From contig CAZJFC010000013.1 of assembly GCA_964545245.1 (NCBI GenBank), positions 1-36,614 of the forward strand: DNA of 36,614 nucleotides, in the 5' to 3' direction. Both the position numbers and the translations under genes were made by a program. Positions 24,277-30,923 of the stretch are shown here, piece after piece; positions within the stretch are counted from its first letter, which is position 1; the number at the start of each line of letters is the position of its first letter. This stretch comes from CAZJFC01 sp964545245. Its GTDB lineage: Bacteria; Pseudomonadota; Alphaproteobacteria; Rickettsiales; 21-14-0-20-44-7. A model generated the notes under the pieces. That model was not told the origin of the DNA and ran no database searches. It was given only the letters and a program-made list of their open reading frames with translations.

Positions 24277-24539
24277 TGCCCTATGAGTTCGTTTTTACCC
24301 GCCAGTCGGATATTGACCGCAAAAAACTGAAAAGTTCCCCTTACGCCGCAAAAGCAAGGAAAATACTGGAAGAAATGAGGGAAGACCCGTATAAGCCAAG
24401 CTATGATTTTGAATATTTGCAGAAGAGCCTAAAAGGCGCAATGTCAAAACGGATAAATATCCAGCATAGAATTGTTTATGAAGTCTTTGAAAAAGAAAAG
24501 ATAATCAGGATATTGCGGATGTGGACGCATTATGAATAA
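24276..24539 (+). CDS. yoeB: YoeB-family toxin (ribosome-dependent mRNA interferase)
   Basis: The 87-residue protein fits the Txe/YoeB family: start YEFVFTRQSDIDRKKLKSS, the core SKRINIQHRIVYEVF with the conserved Arg, and the end RILRMWTHYE that carries the catalytic His and final Tyr. Such toxins cut mRNA in the ribosomal A site. The stop overlaps the start of nth by 8 nt, so nth is translated after the toxin and probably depends on the same transcript. Confidence 0.9.
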   Translation: MPYEFVFTRQSDIDRKKLKSSPYAAKARKILEEMREDPYKPSYDFEYLQKSLKGAMSKRINIQHRIVYEVFEKEKIIRILRMWTHYE

Positions 24540-25164
24540 AGCTAAAATCGCCGAAATATTCTCACGTTTTGAAAAGGCCAGCCCGGAGCCGAAAACCGAG
24601 CTTGAGTTCACCAATGAATTCACCTTGCTGGCGGCGGTGGTGCTTTCCGCTCAGGCAACCGATAAAGGGGTTAACAAGGCTACCCCGGCGTTGTTCAGGG
24701 CGGCTGATACTCCGGCAAAGATGTATGCGCTGGGGGAGGATAAAATCAGGGATTATATTAAGACAATCGGGCTTTACCGCGGGAAGGCGAAGAATATCCA
24801 TGCGTTGAGCCGGATTCTGGTTGAGCAATATGGCGGGAAGGTTCCATGTGACCGTGACGAACTGCAAAAACTGCCGGGAGTAGGGCGGAAAACCGCGAAT
24901 GTGGTGATGAACTGCGCTTTCGGGCAGCCGACAATGGCGGTGGATACGCATGTTTTCCGGGTTTCAAACCGCATCGGGCTGGTGAAGTCCAAAAACCCGT
25001 TAGAAACCGAGGAGCAGCTTTTAAGGAATATCCCGAAAGAGTATATGTTCCATGCCCACCATTGGCTGATCCTGCACGGGAGATATGTTTGTGTGGCGCG
25101 AAAACCCAGGTGTTCCAAGTGCCTAATCGTGGATCTGTGCGAGTTCAGGGAAAAGAACCTCTAG
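24532..25164 (+). CDS. nth: Endonuclease III
   Basis: Endonuclease III removes oxidised pyrimidines and has AP-lyase activity. The 210-residue protein has the helix-hairpin-helix LPGVGRKTANVV with catalytic Lys120, the catalytic Asp138 in MAVDTHVFRVSNR, and the 4Fe-4S loop CVARKPRCSKCLIVDLC (Cys spacing 6-2-5). Both catalytic positions match Escherichia coli numbering. ATG 24532 overlaps the yoeB end by 8 nt, so its translation is coupled to the toxin-antitoxin genes. Confidence 0.96.
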   Translation: MNKAKIAEIFSRFEKASPEPKTELEFTNEFTLLAAVVLSAQATDKGVNKATPALFRAADTPAKMYALGEDKIRDYIKTIGLYRGKAKNIHALSRILVEQYGGKVPCDRDELQKLPGVGRKTANVVMNCAFGQPTMAVDTHVFRVSNRIGLVKSKNPLETEEQLLRNIPKEYMFHAHHWLILHGRYVCVARKPRCSKCLIVDLCEFREKNL

Positions 25165-25232
25165 CAAAATCAATATATAAAACTTATCGAAATCATGAAT
25201 TTAATATATTTTTCATATATACTGTGATATAT

Positions 25233-25251
25233 TATAATGAGAATCATTATC
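25233..25251 (+). promoter_or_regulatory. Fur box upstream of the DUF2061 gene
   Basis: Nineteen bases matching the classical Fur consensus GATAATGATAATCATTATC at 17 positions (mismatches at positions 1 and 9). It includes a TATAAT (25233-25238) that could be the -10 box of the downstream gene, so an iron-bound repressor here would block transcription. Confidence 0.75.
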
Positions 25252-25295
25252 AGTGGAATGGCTTGTAAAATAAGCATCTTCAAAAAGGAAATTAT

Positions 25296-25502
25296 ATGGT
25301 GGCACAGAAGACAGTAACTTATAGCGTAATGCACTTTGTGGTGGCATTTCTGGTGGCTTATGCGGTGAGTGGAGATTTAAAAATTGCGATGGGTATCAGT
25401 ATCATTGAGCCGATCGTGCAGACAATTTGTTATTATTTCCACGAAAAATTCTGGCTGCGCAAGTCAGGCCGCAGCATGAAGTTCAGCTTCAGGGCCTGTT
25501 GA
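25296..25502 (+). CDS. Small DUF2061 membrane protein
   Basis: The 68-residue protein has the DUF2061 pattern: KTVTYSVMHFVVAFLVAYAV, then SGDLKIAMGISIIEP, and CYYFHEKFW at the end. It has two hydrophobic segments (about residues 8-25 and 30-48), so it is a small inner-membrane protein. The function of the family is not known. It starts at ATG 25296 with AAAGGAA before it. A Fur-like site precedes it by about 45 nt, which suggests iron-linked expression, an unusual hint for this family. Its end overlaps the end of pncC (convergent). Confidence 0.82.
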   Translation: MVAQKTVTYSVMHFVVAFLVAYAVSGDLKIAMGISIIEPIVQTICYYFHEKFWLRKSGRSMKFSFRAC

Positions 25503-25959
25503 TCTCTTCAAGGGCGAGTTCAATCGCTTTTTTAACCGTTTGCCTGCGTATTGCATCACGGTTACCTGAAAAATTGTTTTTTGTGATGCGCGTGCCATTA
25601 TTTGTTGCTACGCCAATGTAAACCAGCCCAACGGGTTTTTCGGCGTTACCGCCGGTTGGTCCGGCAATGCCGGTAACTGAGATTGCAATATCCGAGTGGG
25701 ATTTCTTTAAAGCCCCTTCGGCCATTTCGCGGCAGACCTCAGCGCTTACTGCGCCATGCTTTGCAAGGGTGTTCGGGCGCACATCAAGCATTTCGGATTT
25801 GGCGAGGTTGGAATAGGTCACGAAACCGCGTTCAAACACGTCGGCCGAGCCGGAAATGCTGGTGATTTCCGCCGCTATCAGCCCGCCTGTGCAGCTTTCC
25901 GCAGTGACTATGCGCCAGCCCAACTCTTTTAGTTTATTTATTAGGTTTTCTGTTACCAT
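25489..25959 (-). CDS. pncC: Nicotinamide-nucleotide amidase (CinA C-terminal domain protein)
   Basis: PncC converts nicotinamide mononucleotide to nicotinate mononucleotide and ammonia, recycling NAD. The 156-residue protein is the CinA C-terminal domain alone: TAESCTGGLIAAEITSISGS with the catalytic Ser, ERGFVTYSN, GAVSAEVCREMAEGAL, and VTGIAGPTGGNAEKPVGLVYIG. The frame is open upstream to 26034, but the added part comes from repeat DNA, so ATG 25959 is the start. No Shine-Dalgarno is seen; a -10 box TATTCT ends 7 nt before the ATG, and the -35 box lies in the palindromic repeat. Confidence 0.93.
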   Translation of the reverse strand: MVTENLINKLKELGWRIVTAESCTGGLIAAEITSISGSADVFERGFVTYSNLAKSEMLDVRPNTLAKHGAVSAEVCREMAEGALKKSHSDIAISVTGIAGPTGGNAEKPVGLVYIGVATNNGTRITKNNFSGNRDAIRRQTVKKAIELALEEINRP

Positions 25960-25976
25960 GAGGCAGAGAATATCAG

Positions 25977-26009
25977 TTACCGGATCGCGCATCAAGTGCG
26001 CGATGACGG
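25977..26009. repeat. 33-bp palindromic repeat, copy 1 (upstream of pncC)
   Basis: Identical over 33 bp to 26364-26396. Its core is ATCGCGCA, loop TCAAG, TGCGCGAT. It sits 17 nt before the pncC start. On the minus strand it supplies TTGATG (25995-25990) as a -35 box with a 17-bp spacer to TATTCT (25972-25967). Confidence 0.85.
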
Positions 26010-26025
26010 ATGATGCAGGAATGTC

Positions 26026-26046
26026 ACCGCGCATTTAATGCGCGGT
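26026..26046. repeat. Palindrome between pncC and the GIY-YIG gene
   Basis: ACCGCGCAT (26026-26034), loop TTA, ATGCGCGGT (26038-26046): a 9-bp stem 3' of the GIY-YIG gene, related in composition to the adjacent 33-bp repeat. Confidence 0.65.
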
Positions 26047-26056
26047 CTGGCGGTAA

Positions 26057-26347
26057 TTATGGTTCGCATAAGTTTTGGTATAAATCATTCCATCCGGGAT
26101 TTTCTTTTTCTATTAAATCGTATTTCCATGCGCGCTTCCATTTTTTGATAGTTTTTTCTCTCGTGATGGCGGCTTCCATGTTTTCATGGATTTCAAAATA
26201 TACCAGTGACTTTATTCCATACTTAGCGGTGAAACCTTCTATGATCTTATTTCTATGCTCATATATGCGTTTGCATAAATCAGAGGTTACTCCCGTGTAA
26301 AGCGTTCCGCGGTATGATTTCGCCATTATGTAAACGCAAGGTTGCAT
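26057..26347 (-). CDS. Small GIY-YIG domain protein
   Basis: The 96-residue protein is a stand-alone GIY-YIG domain of the UPF0213/YhbQ type. It shows VYIMAKSYRGTLYTGVTSD in place of the GIY...YIG motif, the basic CKRIYEHRN helix, and the conserved Glu in EAAITREKTIKKWKRAWK. GIY-YIG nucleases cut DNA; the exact role of this small group is not established. It starts at ATG 26347 without Shine-Dalgarno. The flanks carry palindromic repeats (25977, 26026, 26364), and the copy at 26364 seems to provide its promoter. Confidence 0.88.
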   Translation of the reverse strand: MQPCVYIMAKSYRGTLYTGVTSDLCKRIYEHRNKIIEGFTAKYGIKSLVYFEIHENMEAAITREKTIKKWKRAWKYDLIEKENPGWNDLYQNLCEP

Positions 26348-26353
26348 ATGGAG

Positions 26354-26382
26354 ATTTTACCAATTACCGGATCGCGCATCAA
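26354..26382 (-). promoter_or_regulatory. Repeat-borne leaderless promoter of the GIY-YIG gene
   Basis: TTGATG (26382-26377, inside the repeat), 17-bp spacer, TAAAAT (26359-26354), then 6 nt to ATG 26347. The layout mirrors the one before pncC. Confidence 0.65.
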
Positions 26383-26396
26383 GTGCGCGATGACGG
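26364..26396. repeat. 33-bp palindromic repeat, copy 2 (upstream of the GIY-YIG gene)
   Basis: Exact copy of 25977-26009, placed 16 nt before the start codon of the GIY-YIG gene. The two copies enclose that gene as direct repeats 387 bp apart. Confidence 0.85.
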
Positions 26397-26405
26397 GGCG
26401 GGTAA

Positions 26406-27125
26406 TTAGCGCACGAAGTTGTAAGTGTTTTCGTTGGAGGTTTTCTTGTCGAATTCGTAACCGACATAATCGAATTTTTTGATTTTCTCCGGCGTGGTTA
26501 TTTTGTTTTTGATTATGTAACGCGCCATCATACCGCGCGCTTTTTTGGCCAACAGGCCGATCATTCTCGGTTTGCCGTTTTTGGTTTCGTAGAAATTGAC
26601 GGTTATCATATCCTTCGGCTTCACCGCGTTGGAATATTCATTGGAGGCGAGGTTGATTATTAGTTCATCGCCAAGCTCTTTGGTTAGTTTATCGCCCCAG
26701 AACTGGTATAAATCCCTGGCCTTGGCGGTTTTGAGTTTTGTACCCATTTCAAGGCGGTAAGGCTCGATTAAATCGAGAGGGCGGAGGAGGCCGTATAAGC
26801 CGGTGATGATGCGGAGGTGCTCCTGCGCGAATTTGAAGTCGGTGTCGGTGAAATCATCGGTGGCGAGGCCGGTGTAAACATCGCCGCGATAGGCAAGGAT
26901 GGCCTGTTTTTTCGGCTGTTTGCCGAAATCCTGAAAGCGCTGGAAGTTAAGCACGGCAAGCTTGTCGCTCAAATCCATGAGGTTTTTGATGTCTTTGGTT
27001 TTGAGTTTTTTTAGATTGGTAATGAGTGCTTTGGTTTCCTTCGCAAAAAGCGGTTCGGATTTTTGTTTTGTATGGGCCGGCGTTTCAAAGTCCAGCGTTT
27101 TGGCGGGGGAGATTATCAGTTTCAT
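26406..27125 (-). CDS. yaaA: YaaA-family peroxide stress protein (DUF328)
   Basis: YaaA lowers intracellular free iron and protects DNA under hydrogen peroxide stress in Escherichia coli and binds DNA. The 239-residue protein starts MKLIISPAKTLDFETPAHTK and has the conserved RGDVYTGLATDDFT, LYGLLRPLDLIEPYRLEMGT and NLASNEYSNAVKP stretches. The start is set at ATG 27125, not 27143. There is no ribosome binding site: TATATT (27137-27132) is 6 nt before the ATG, which suggests a leaderless transcript. The upstream side is the four-hairpin block at 27138-27287. Confidence 0.92.
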   Translation of the reverse strand: MKLIISPAKTLDFETPAHTKQKSEPLFAKETKALITNLKKLKTKDIKNLMDLSDKLAVLNFQRFQDFGKQPKKQAILAYRGDVYTGLATDDFTDTDFKFAQEHLRIITGLYGLLRPLDLIEPYRLEMGTKLKTAKARDLYQFWGDKLTKELGDELIINLASNEYSNAVKPKDMITVNFYETKNGKPRMIGLLAKKARGMMARYIIKNKITTPEKIKKFDYVGYEFDKKTSNENTYNFVR

Positions 27126-27137
27126 AAGTTTAATATA

Positions 27138-27287
27138 TGTCATTCCGGAATTTTTACCAGTAGGGAAAAATATCCGGAATCCGGCAATAAAAAGTCAGTA
27201 GACTTTTTATTACATTAAAAATGTTTCCTAACATTTTTAATTGGATCCCCCGATAAATTTTTCTCCTGAAAAATTTTCGGAGGATGA
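27138..27287. repeat. Block of four consecutive hairpins between lipB and yaaA
   Basis: Four inverted repeats follow each other: 27142-27180 (ATTCCGGA...TCCGGAAT), 27186-27211 (11-bp stem, loop AGTA), 27214-27241 (12-bp stem, loop TCCT) and 27250-27280 (stem with loop TCCT). The outer ends GTCAT (27139-27143) and ATGAC (27283-27287) also pair, which suggests one element with terminal inverted repeats. No frame codes through it. Confidence 0.7.
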
Positions 27288-27299
27288 CGAAAGGGGGGA

Positions 27300-28052
27300 T
27301 TACTGGTGCTGGAAAATCTTCAAAAATTCCTGAACCAGTATATCCTCAAACTCTTGCCTATCAATATCTATGGCTAGTTTTTCGAAGGAAGTGACGCCGT
27401 ATTGCCCAAGGCCGCAGGGGACGATGCCGCTGAAATGTGAGAGGTCGGGGTTCAGGTTGATGGAAATGCCGTGGAAGCTTACCCATTTTTTCAGGCGTAT
27501 GCCGATTGCGGCGATTTTTTCTTCCTTATAGCCCTCCCCATGAGGGGGAGAGTTGGGTGGGGGTTCGTGGGCGGAGTAGCCCTCTTGGGTAAACCCTCCC
27601 CCATCCCCTCCCTCAGGGAGGGGTGAAGAAAGATGTTTCCTTCCCTCAGGGAGGGGGGATGTAGAAGAGGGAGAACAAACCCAGATGCCAACGCGGCCTT
27701 CGCGGCGTTCGCCTTTCACGCCGAAATGGGCGATTGTGTTGATGATGGTTTCTTCAAGCCGCCAGACGAACAGGCGGACGTCTTTTGGTTCGAGTTTCAG
27801 CATAACGTAAGCCACCAGTTGGCCGGGGCCGTGATAGGTGTATTCTCCGCCGCGCCCCGCGTCGTAAACCGGGAAGCGCTTTTCGAGCAGGTCTTTTTCC
27901 TTGGCGGAGGTTCCGGCGGTGTATAGGGGGGGGTGCTCAAGTAGCCAGATGGCTTCATCCTGCGTGTTGTCTATAATCCCCTGCACGCGGTGGTGCATTA
28001 ATTCCAGCGCGGATGGGTAATCGACTAACTCATTGGATTTTATGATCTGCAT
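27300..28052 (-). CDS. lipB: Octanoyl-[acyl carrier protein]:protein octanoyltransferase with repeat insertion
   Basis: LipB moves octanoate from acyl carrier protein to lipoate-dependent enzymes, the first step of lipoate synthesis. The 250-residue protein has the family blocks WLLEHPPLYTAGTSA, GGEYTYHGPGQLVAYVML, catalytic Lys179 in EKIAAIGIRL, SFHGISINLNPDLSHF and the catalytic Cys213 in IVPCG. Between GIWV and EEKIAAIG it has about 50 residues (126-176), rich in Pro, Ser, Gly and Glu, with SPLPEG repeated twice and NSPPHGEG. They come from palindromic repeat DNA at 27525-27677. The natural loop is much shorter in relatives, so the insertion enlarges a tolerant loop without breaking the frame. 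A GGAAAG site precedes ATG 28052. Confidence 0.94.
   Translation of the reverse strand: MQIIKSNELVDYPSALELMHHRVQGIIDNTQDEAIWLLEHPPLYTAGTSAKEKDLLEKRFPVYDAGRGGEYTYHGPGQLVAYVMLKLEPKDVRLFVWRLEETIINTIAHFGVKGERREGRVGIWVCSPSSTSPLPEGRKHLSSPLPEGGDGGGFTQEGYSAHEPPPNSPPHGEGYKEEKIAAIGIRLKKWVSFHGISINLNPDLSHFSGIVPCGLGQYGVTSFEKLAIDIDRQEFEDILVQEFLKIFQHQ
27525..27677. repeat. Palindromic repeat block inside lipB
   Basis: Contains the complementary runs CCCTCCC and GGGAGGG several times (CCCTCCCTCAGGGAGGGG at 27613-27630 and CTTCCCTCAGGGAGGGG near 27642-27658), so it can form two or more hairpins. It is read in frame as residues 126-176 of LipB. Confidence 0.8.
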
Positions 28053-28094
28053 TTCTTTCCAAGGATTCCGTTCTGTGATACGTCTAACCTATAA

Positions 28095-28649
28095 ATGGCG
28101 GAAAGAAAAGAGCTGGAATTGGTGACGCAGGCAGCGGCGGGAAACCGTTACTCATTCAGCCTGCTTGTTGAAACGCATTATGAGCAGGTTTACCGCCTGT
28201 GCTATAAATATTGCGGTGTGCGTGAGGATGCCGAGGATGTTACGCAGGATATTTTCGTGCGGCTGGGTAGTGCGATACGCAGTTTTAAAGGGGATTCGGC
28301 GTTCAGGACATGGCTTTACCGGATTGCGATGAATGCGCTGCATGACCATTTCCGCAAGCATAAACGCCGCCGCGAAACTGCGTTTGACGAAAGTTTTGAT
28401 GCTGAAAGTGAGGATGCCGCCGCTGATGAAGTTGTTTATGTAAAACAGGTGGTTATGGCGGTTGGTGAATTGCCAGAGAAGATAAAGCAGGCGGTGATTC
28501 TGGTTTGCGCTGAGGAAATGACCCATGCGGAGGCGGCTGCGGTGCTGGGCTGCGCGGAAGGGACGGTTTCATGGCGCATAAGCGAGGCAAAGCGCCTGCT
28601 TTCCGGCGTGAAGCAGAAAGTGAAGATGTTGTTTAGCTGGTTATGGTGA
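28095..28649 (+). CDS. ECF-type RNA polymerase sigma factor
   Basis: The 184-residue protein has sigma region 2 (about residues 24-90: LVETHYEQVYRLCYKYCG, REDAEDVTQDIFVRLGSAI, TWLYRIAMNALHDHFRKHKR) and region 4 (about 125-175: LPEKIKQAVILVCAEEMTHA, EAAAVLGCAEGTVSWRISEAKRLL). It is divergent from lipB with only 42 nt between start codons. The next gene, a membrane VWA protein with an N-terminal part placed like an anti-sigma factor, starts 9 nt after its stop, so the two are one operon. No ribosome binding site is clear at ATG 28095. Confidence 0.92.
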   Translation: MAERKELELVTQAAAGNRYSFSLLVETHYEQVYRLCYKYCGVREDAEDVTQDIFVRLGSAIRSFKGDSAFRTWLYRIAMNALHDHFRKHKRRRETAFDESFDAESEDAAADEVVYVKQVVMAVGELPEKIKQAVILVCAEEMTHAEAAAVLGCAEGTVSWRISEAKRLLSGVKQKVKMLFSWLW

Positions 28650-28658
28650 GAGGGATTT

Positions 28659-30647
28659 ATGGATGAGAAGAAATTAAAAGATATTTTGCAGAATATAAGT
28701 GTTCCTGAGTCATCTCATGAGGCGCGGAAGGCGGCTGTGAATAAAGCTTTGGCCGCTTATGACAAAAAAAGTGAAAATTCTTCCCAAGGAAGTTCGTTAT
28801 GGGGCCGTCTAATGGACATGACCAACTTTAAAGGGAGTAATTTTATGTCCAGGAAACATTATGCAACAACCGCAATGGCGCTGGTTATCGGTGTATTCGG
28901 CCTTACGATTTATGAAGCGGGGAAAACCGGCGGGGGCATTCCGCCTATGCCGGAGGAACTGGTTAAAAAGCAAGCAGAGTATGAGTCAATATATAGTGAC
29001 TCAAGCGTGGCGGCGGTTGCGCCACCCGCGCCTCAAGTTGTAACCGCAAGACCGGAGGCGAATTTTAAGGCTGAGGCCAAGCAGGCTCTGGTAAGGGCGC
29101 GTCAGGATATGGCGGTTGGCAGGGCGGCAGGGCAGAAACCGATGGTTTATATGTCTGCACCGGACGGCAGGGTTGCCCATGTGCCTTTGCTTACGCCTTC
29201 TGATGTAGTTACGCCGCAAGTTGAGAATAATGATAAATTCGAGGGCGCAAAAACCAACGCGATAAAACTGGTGGCGGAGGAGCCGGTTTCGACATTCTCG
29301 GTGGATGTGGATACGGCATCATATTCTTATGTGCGCAGCCAGTTAAATTATGGCAGGTTACCGGATAAGGATTCGGTGCGGGTTGAGGAACTGGTGAATT
29401 ATTTCGATTATGACTATAAAGGTCCGGAAAGCAAGGCGGAGCCGTTCAAGGCTAATGTGACCGTGCTTCCTTCTCCGTGGAAGAAAGGCAACCAGCTTGT
29501 GCATGTCGGGATCAAGGGTTATGAGATCGGGCAAAGCAAGAAGCCGCGCTCGAACCTTGTTTTCCTGATTGATACTTCAGGTTCGATGAATGAAGCGAAC
29601 AAGCTGCCGCTGCTGGTGAATTCGTTCGGGATGCTGGTTGATAACCTTGATGAGAATGATACGGTTTCAATCGTGACCTATGCGGGTTCTGCGGGAACGG
29701 CGCTTGAGCCGACCAAGGTGAAAGACAAACAGAAAATTCTTTCGGCTTTGGGTAATTTATATGCGGGCGGCTCAACGGCGGGCGCGGAGGGCATAAGGCA
29801 AGCTTATGCCCTGGCGGAGCAGAATTTCGACAAGGAGGGTATAAACCGCATTATCCTTGCCACTGACGGGGATTTCAATGTTGGCATCAGCGACCCGGAG
29901 CAACTGAAAGAATATATCAGCAAAAAACGTGAAAGCGGGATATTCCTTTCTGTCCTTGGGTTTGGGCAGGGGAACTATAATGATGCGCTGATGCAGAAAC
30001 TCGCGCAGAACGGCAATGGCAACGTGGCTTATATTGATAATATCAATGAGGCGCGCAAGGTGCTGGTGGAGGAAGCCAGTTCAACGCTGTTCCCGATTGC
30101 CAAGGATGTGAAGATACAACTTGAGTTCAACCCGGCAAAAGTTTCCGAATACAGGCTTGTGGGCTATGAAACCCGCATGTTAAACCGCGAGGATTTCAAT
30201 AACGACAAGGTTGATGCGGGGGATATTGGCTCCGGCCACAAGGTGACAGCGATTTATGAGATAACACCGGTTGGCGGAAAAGGCATGGTGGATGAGCTGC
30301 GCTATGGCAAAAAGGCTGATGTTAAAAACGCGGACAGCAAGGAGTTCGGCTTCCTGAAAATCCGCTATAAACTGCCGAAAGAGAGCAAAAGCAAGCTTAT
30401 CAGTACCGCAATCACCAAGGAGAATGTGGTGGATGATGTGAAATCGGCTAATAGCGAAGTGCGCTTCTCGGTGGCGGTGGCGGCGTTTGGGCAGCTATTG
30501 CGGGGGGATTCATACATTGCCGATTTTACCTTCGGTGATGTGGTTGAACTTGCTAAGGGAGCTAAAGGCGAAGATAAGTTCGGCTACCGTGCTGAGTTCA
30601 TCAAGCTGGCGGAAACTGCAAAAATCGCCAAAGCAACTAACCAGTAA
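28659..30647 (+). CDS. Membrane VWA-domain protein (YfbK-like) paired with ECF sigma
   Basis: The 662-residue protein has a cytoplasmic N-terminus of about 65 residues, one transmembrane segment (about 70-86) and then a large domain outside the cytoplasm. A YfbK-type N-terminal domain (VDVDTASYSYVRSQLNYGRL ... VEELVNYFDY) is followed by a von Willebrand A domain with an intact MIDAS DTSGS (305-309), and a C-terminal DUF3520-like part (EITPVGG, KIRYKLP). VWA domains bind metal and partner proteins. The short N-terminal segment MDEKKLKDILQNISVPESSH is placed where an anti-sigma domain would be. A GAGAGGGA site precedes ATG 28659. Confidence 0.9.
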   Translation: MDEKKLKDILQNISVPESSHEARKAAVNKALAAYDKKSENSSQGSSLWGRLMDMTNFKGSNFMSRKHYATTAMALVIGVFGLTIYEAGKTGGGIPPMPEELVKKQAEYESIYSDSSVAAVAPPAPQVVTARPEANFKAEAKQALVRARQDMAVGRAAGQKPMVYMSAPDGRVAHVPLLTPSDVVTPQVENNDKFEGAKTNAIKLVAEEPVSTFSVDVDTASYSYVRSQLNYGRLPDKDSVRVEELVNYFDYDYKGPESKAEPFKANVTVLPSPWKKGNQLVHVGIKGYEIGQSKKPRSNLVFLIDTSGSMNEANKLPLLVNSFGMLVDNLDENDTVSIVTYAGSAGTALEPTKVKDKQKILSALGNLYAGGSTAGAEGIRQAYALAEQNFDKEGINRIILATDGDFNVGISDPEQLKEYISKKRESGIFLSVLGFGQGNYNDALMQKLAQNGNGNVAYIDNINEARKVLVEEASSTLFPIAKDVKIQLEFNPAKVSEYRLVGYETRMLNREDFNNDKVDAGDIGSGHKVTAIYEITPVGGKGMVDELRYGKKADVKNADSKEFGFLKIRYKLPKESKSKLISTAITKENVVDDVKSANSEVRFSVAVAAFGQLLRGDSYIADFTFGDVVELAKGAKGEDKFGYRAEFIKLAETAKIAKATNQ

Positions 30648-30672
30648 TAATTATGGTTTTGTGGTGGGCAGG

Positions 30673-30700
30673 GGGGGATTTTATCCCCCTTGCTTTTATT
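30673..30700 (+). terminator. Terminator after the ECF/VWA operon
   Basis: Stem GGGGGAT (30673-30679) with ATCCCCC (30683-30689), loop TTT, followed by the T-rich TTGCTTTTATTT. It lies 26 nt after the stop codon. Confidence 0.75.
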
Positions 30701-30701
30701 T

Positions 30702-30800
30702 GTCATTGCGAGCGACCAGCGGGAGCGCGGCAATCCAGTTTTTAGAACCTGACTCAAGGCTGGATTGCTTCCCCCGGAACAAGTCCGGGGTCGCAATGAC
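30702..30800. repeat. Dispersed repeat with GTCATTGCGA ends
   Basis: Ends GTCATTGCGA (30702-30711) and TCGCAATGAC (30791-30800) are exact inverted repeats, and inner GCAATCCAG (30730-30738) pairs with CTGGATTGC (30760-30768). The family of repeats with this sequence is known in alphaproteobacteria, including Rickettsiales, as noncoding intergenic elements. Confidence 0.8.
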
Positions 30801-30831
30801 GTTCAGCCGGATAAAAATCATTATGTTTAAG

Positions 30832-30855
30832 ATTCCCGCCTCCGCGGGAATGACA
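30832..30855. repeat. Short ATTCCCGC palindrome
   Basis: ATTCCCGC (30832-30839), loop CTCC, GCGGGAAT (30844-30851), followed by GAC. A common short repeat type seen between genes of draft alphaproteobacteria, here next to the 99-bp repeat and before the tRNA. Confidence 0.65.
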
Positions 30856-30923
30856 ATGAGTTTATAATTATAATTCAGGTATTGATTTATTTTTTCTCCT
30901 CTGTTAATAACGCTGCCGAATGT

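Noticed and set aside
25960..26034. Longer start for pncC giving 25 extra residues
   Set aside because: The extra residues (SSVIAHLMRDPVTD type) are read from the palindromic repeat and do not belong to the family.
25977..26396. CRISPR-like direct repeats
   Set aside because: Only two copies, 387 bp apart with a gene between them; no array and no cas genes.
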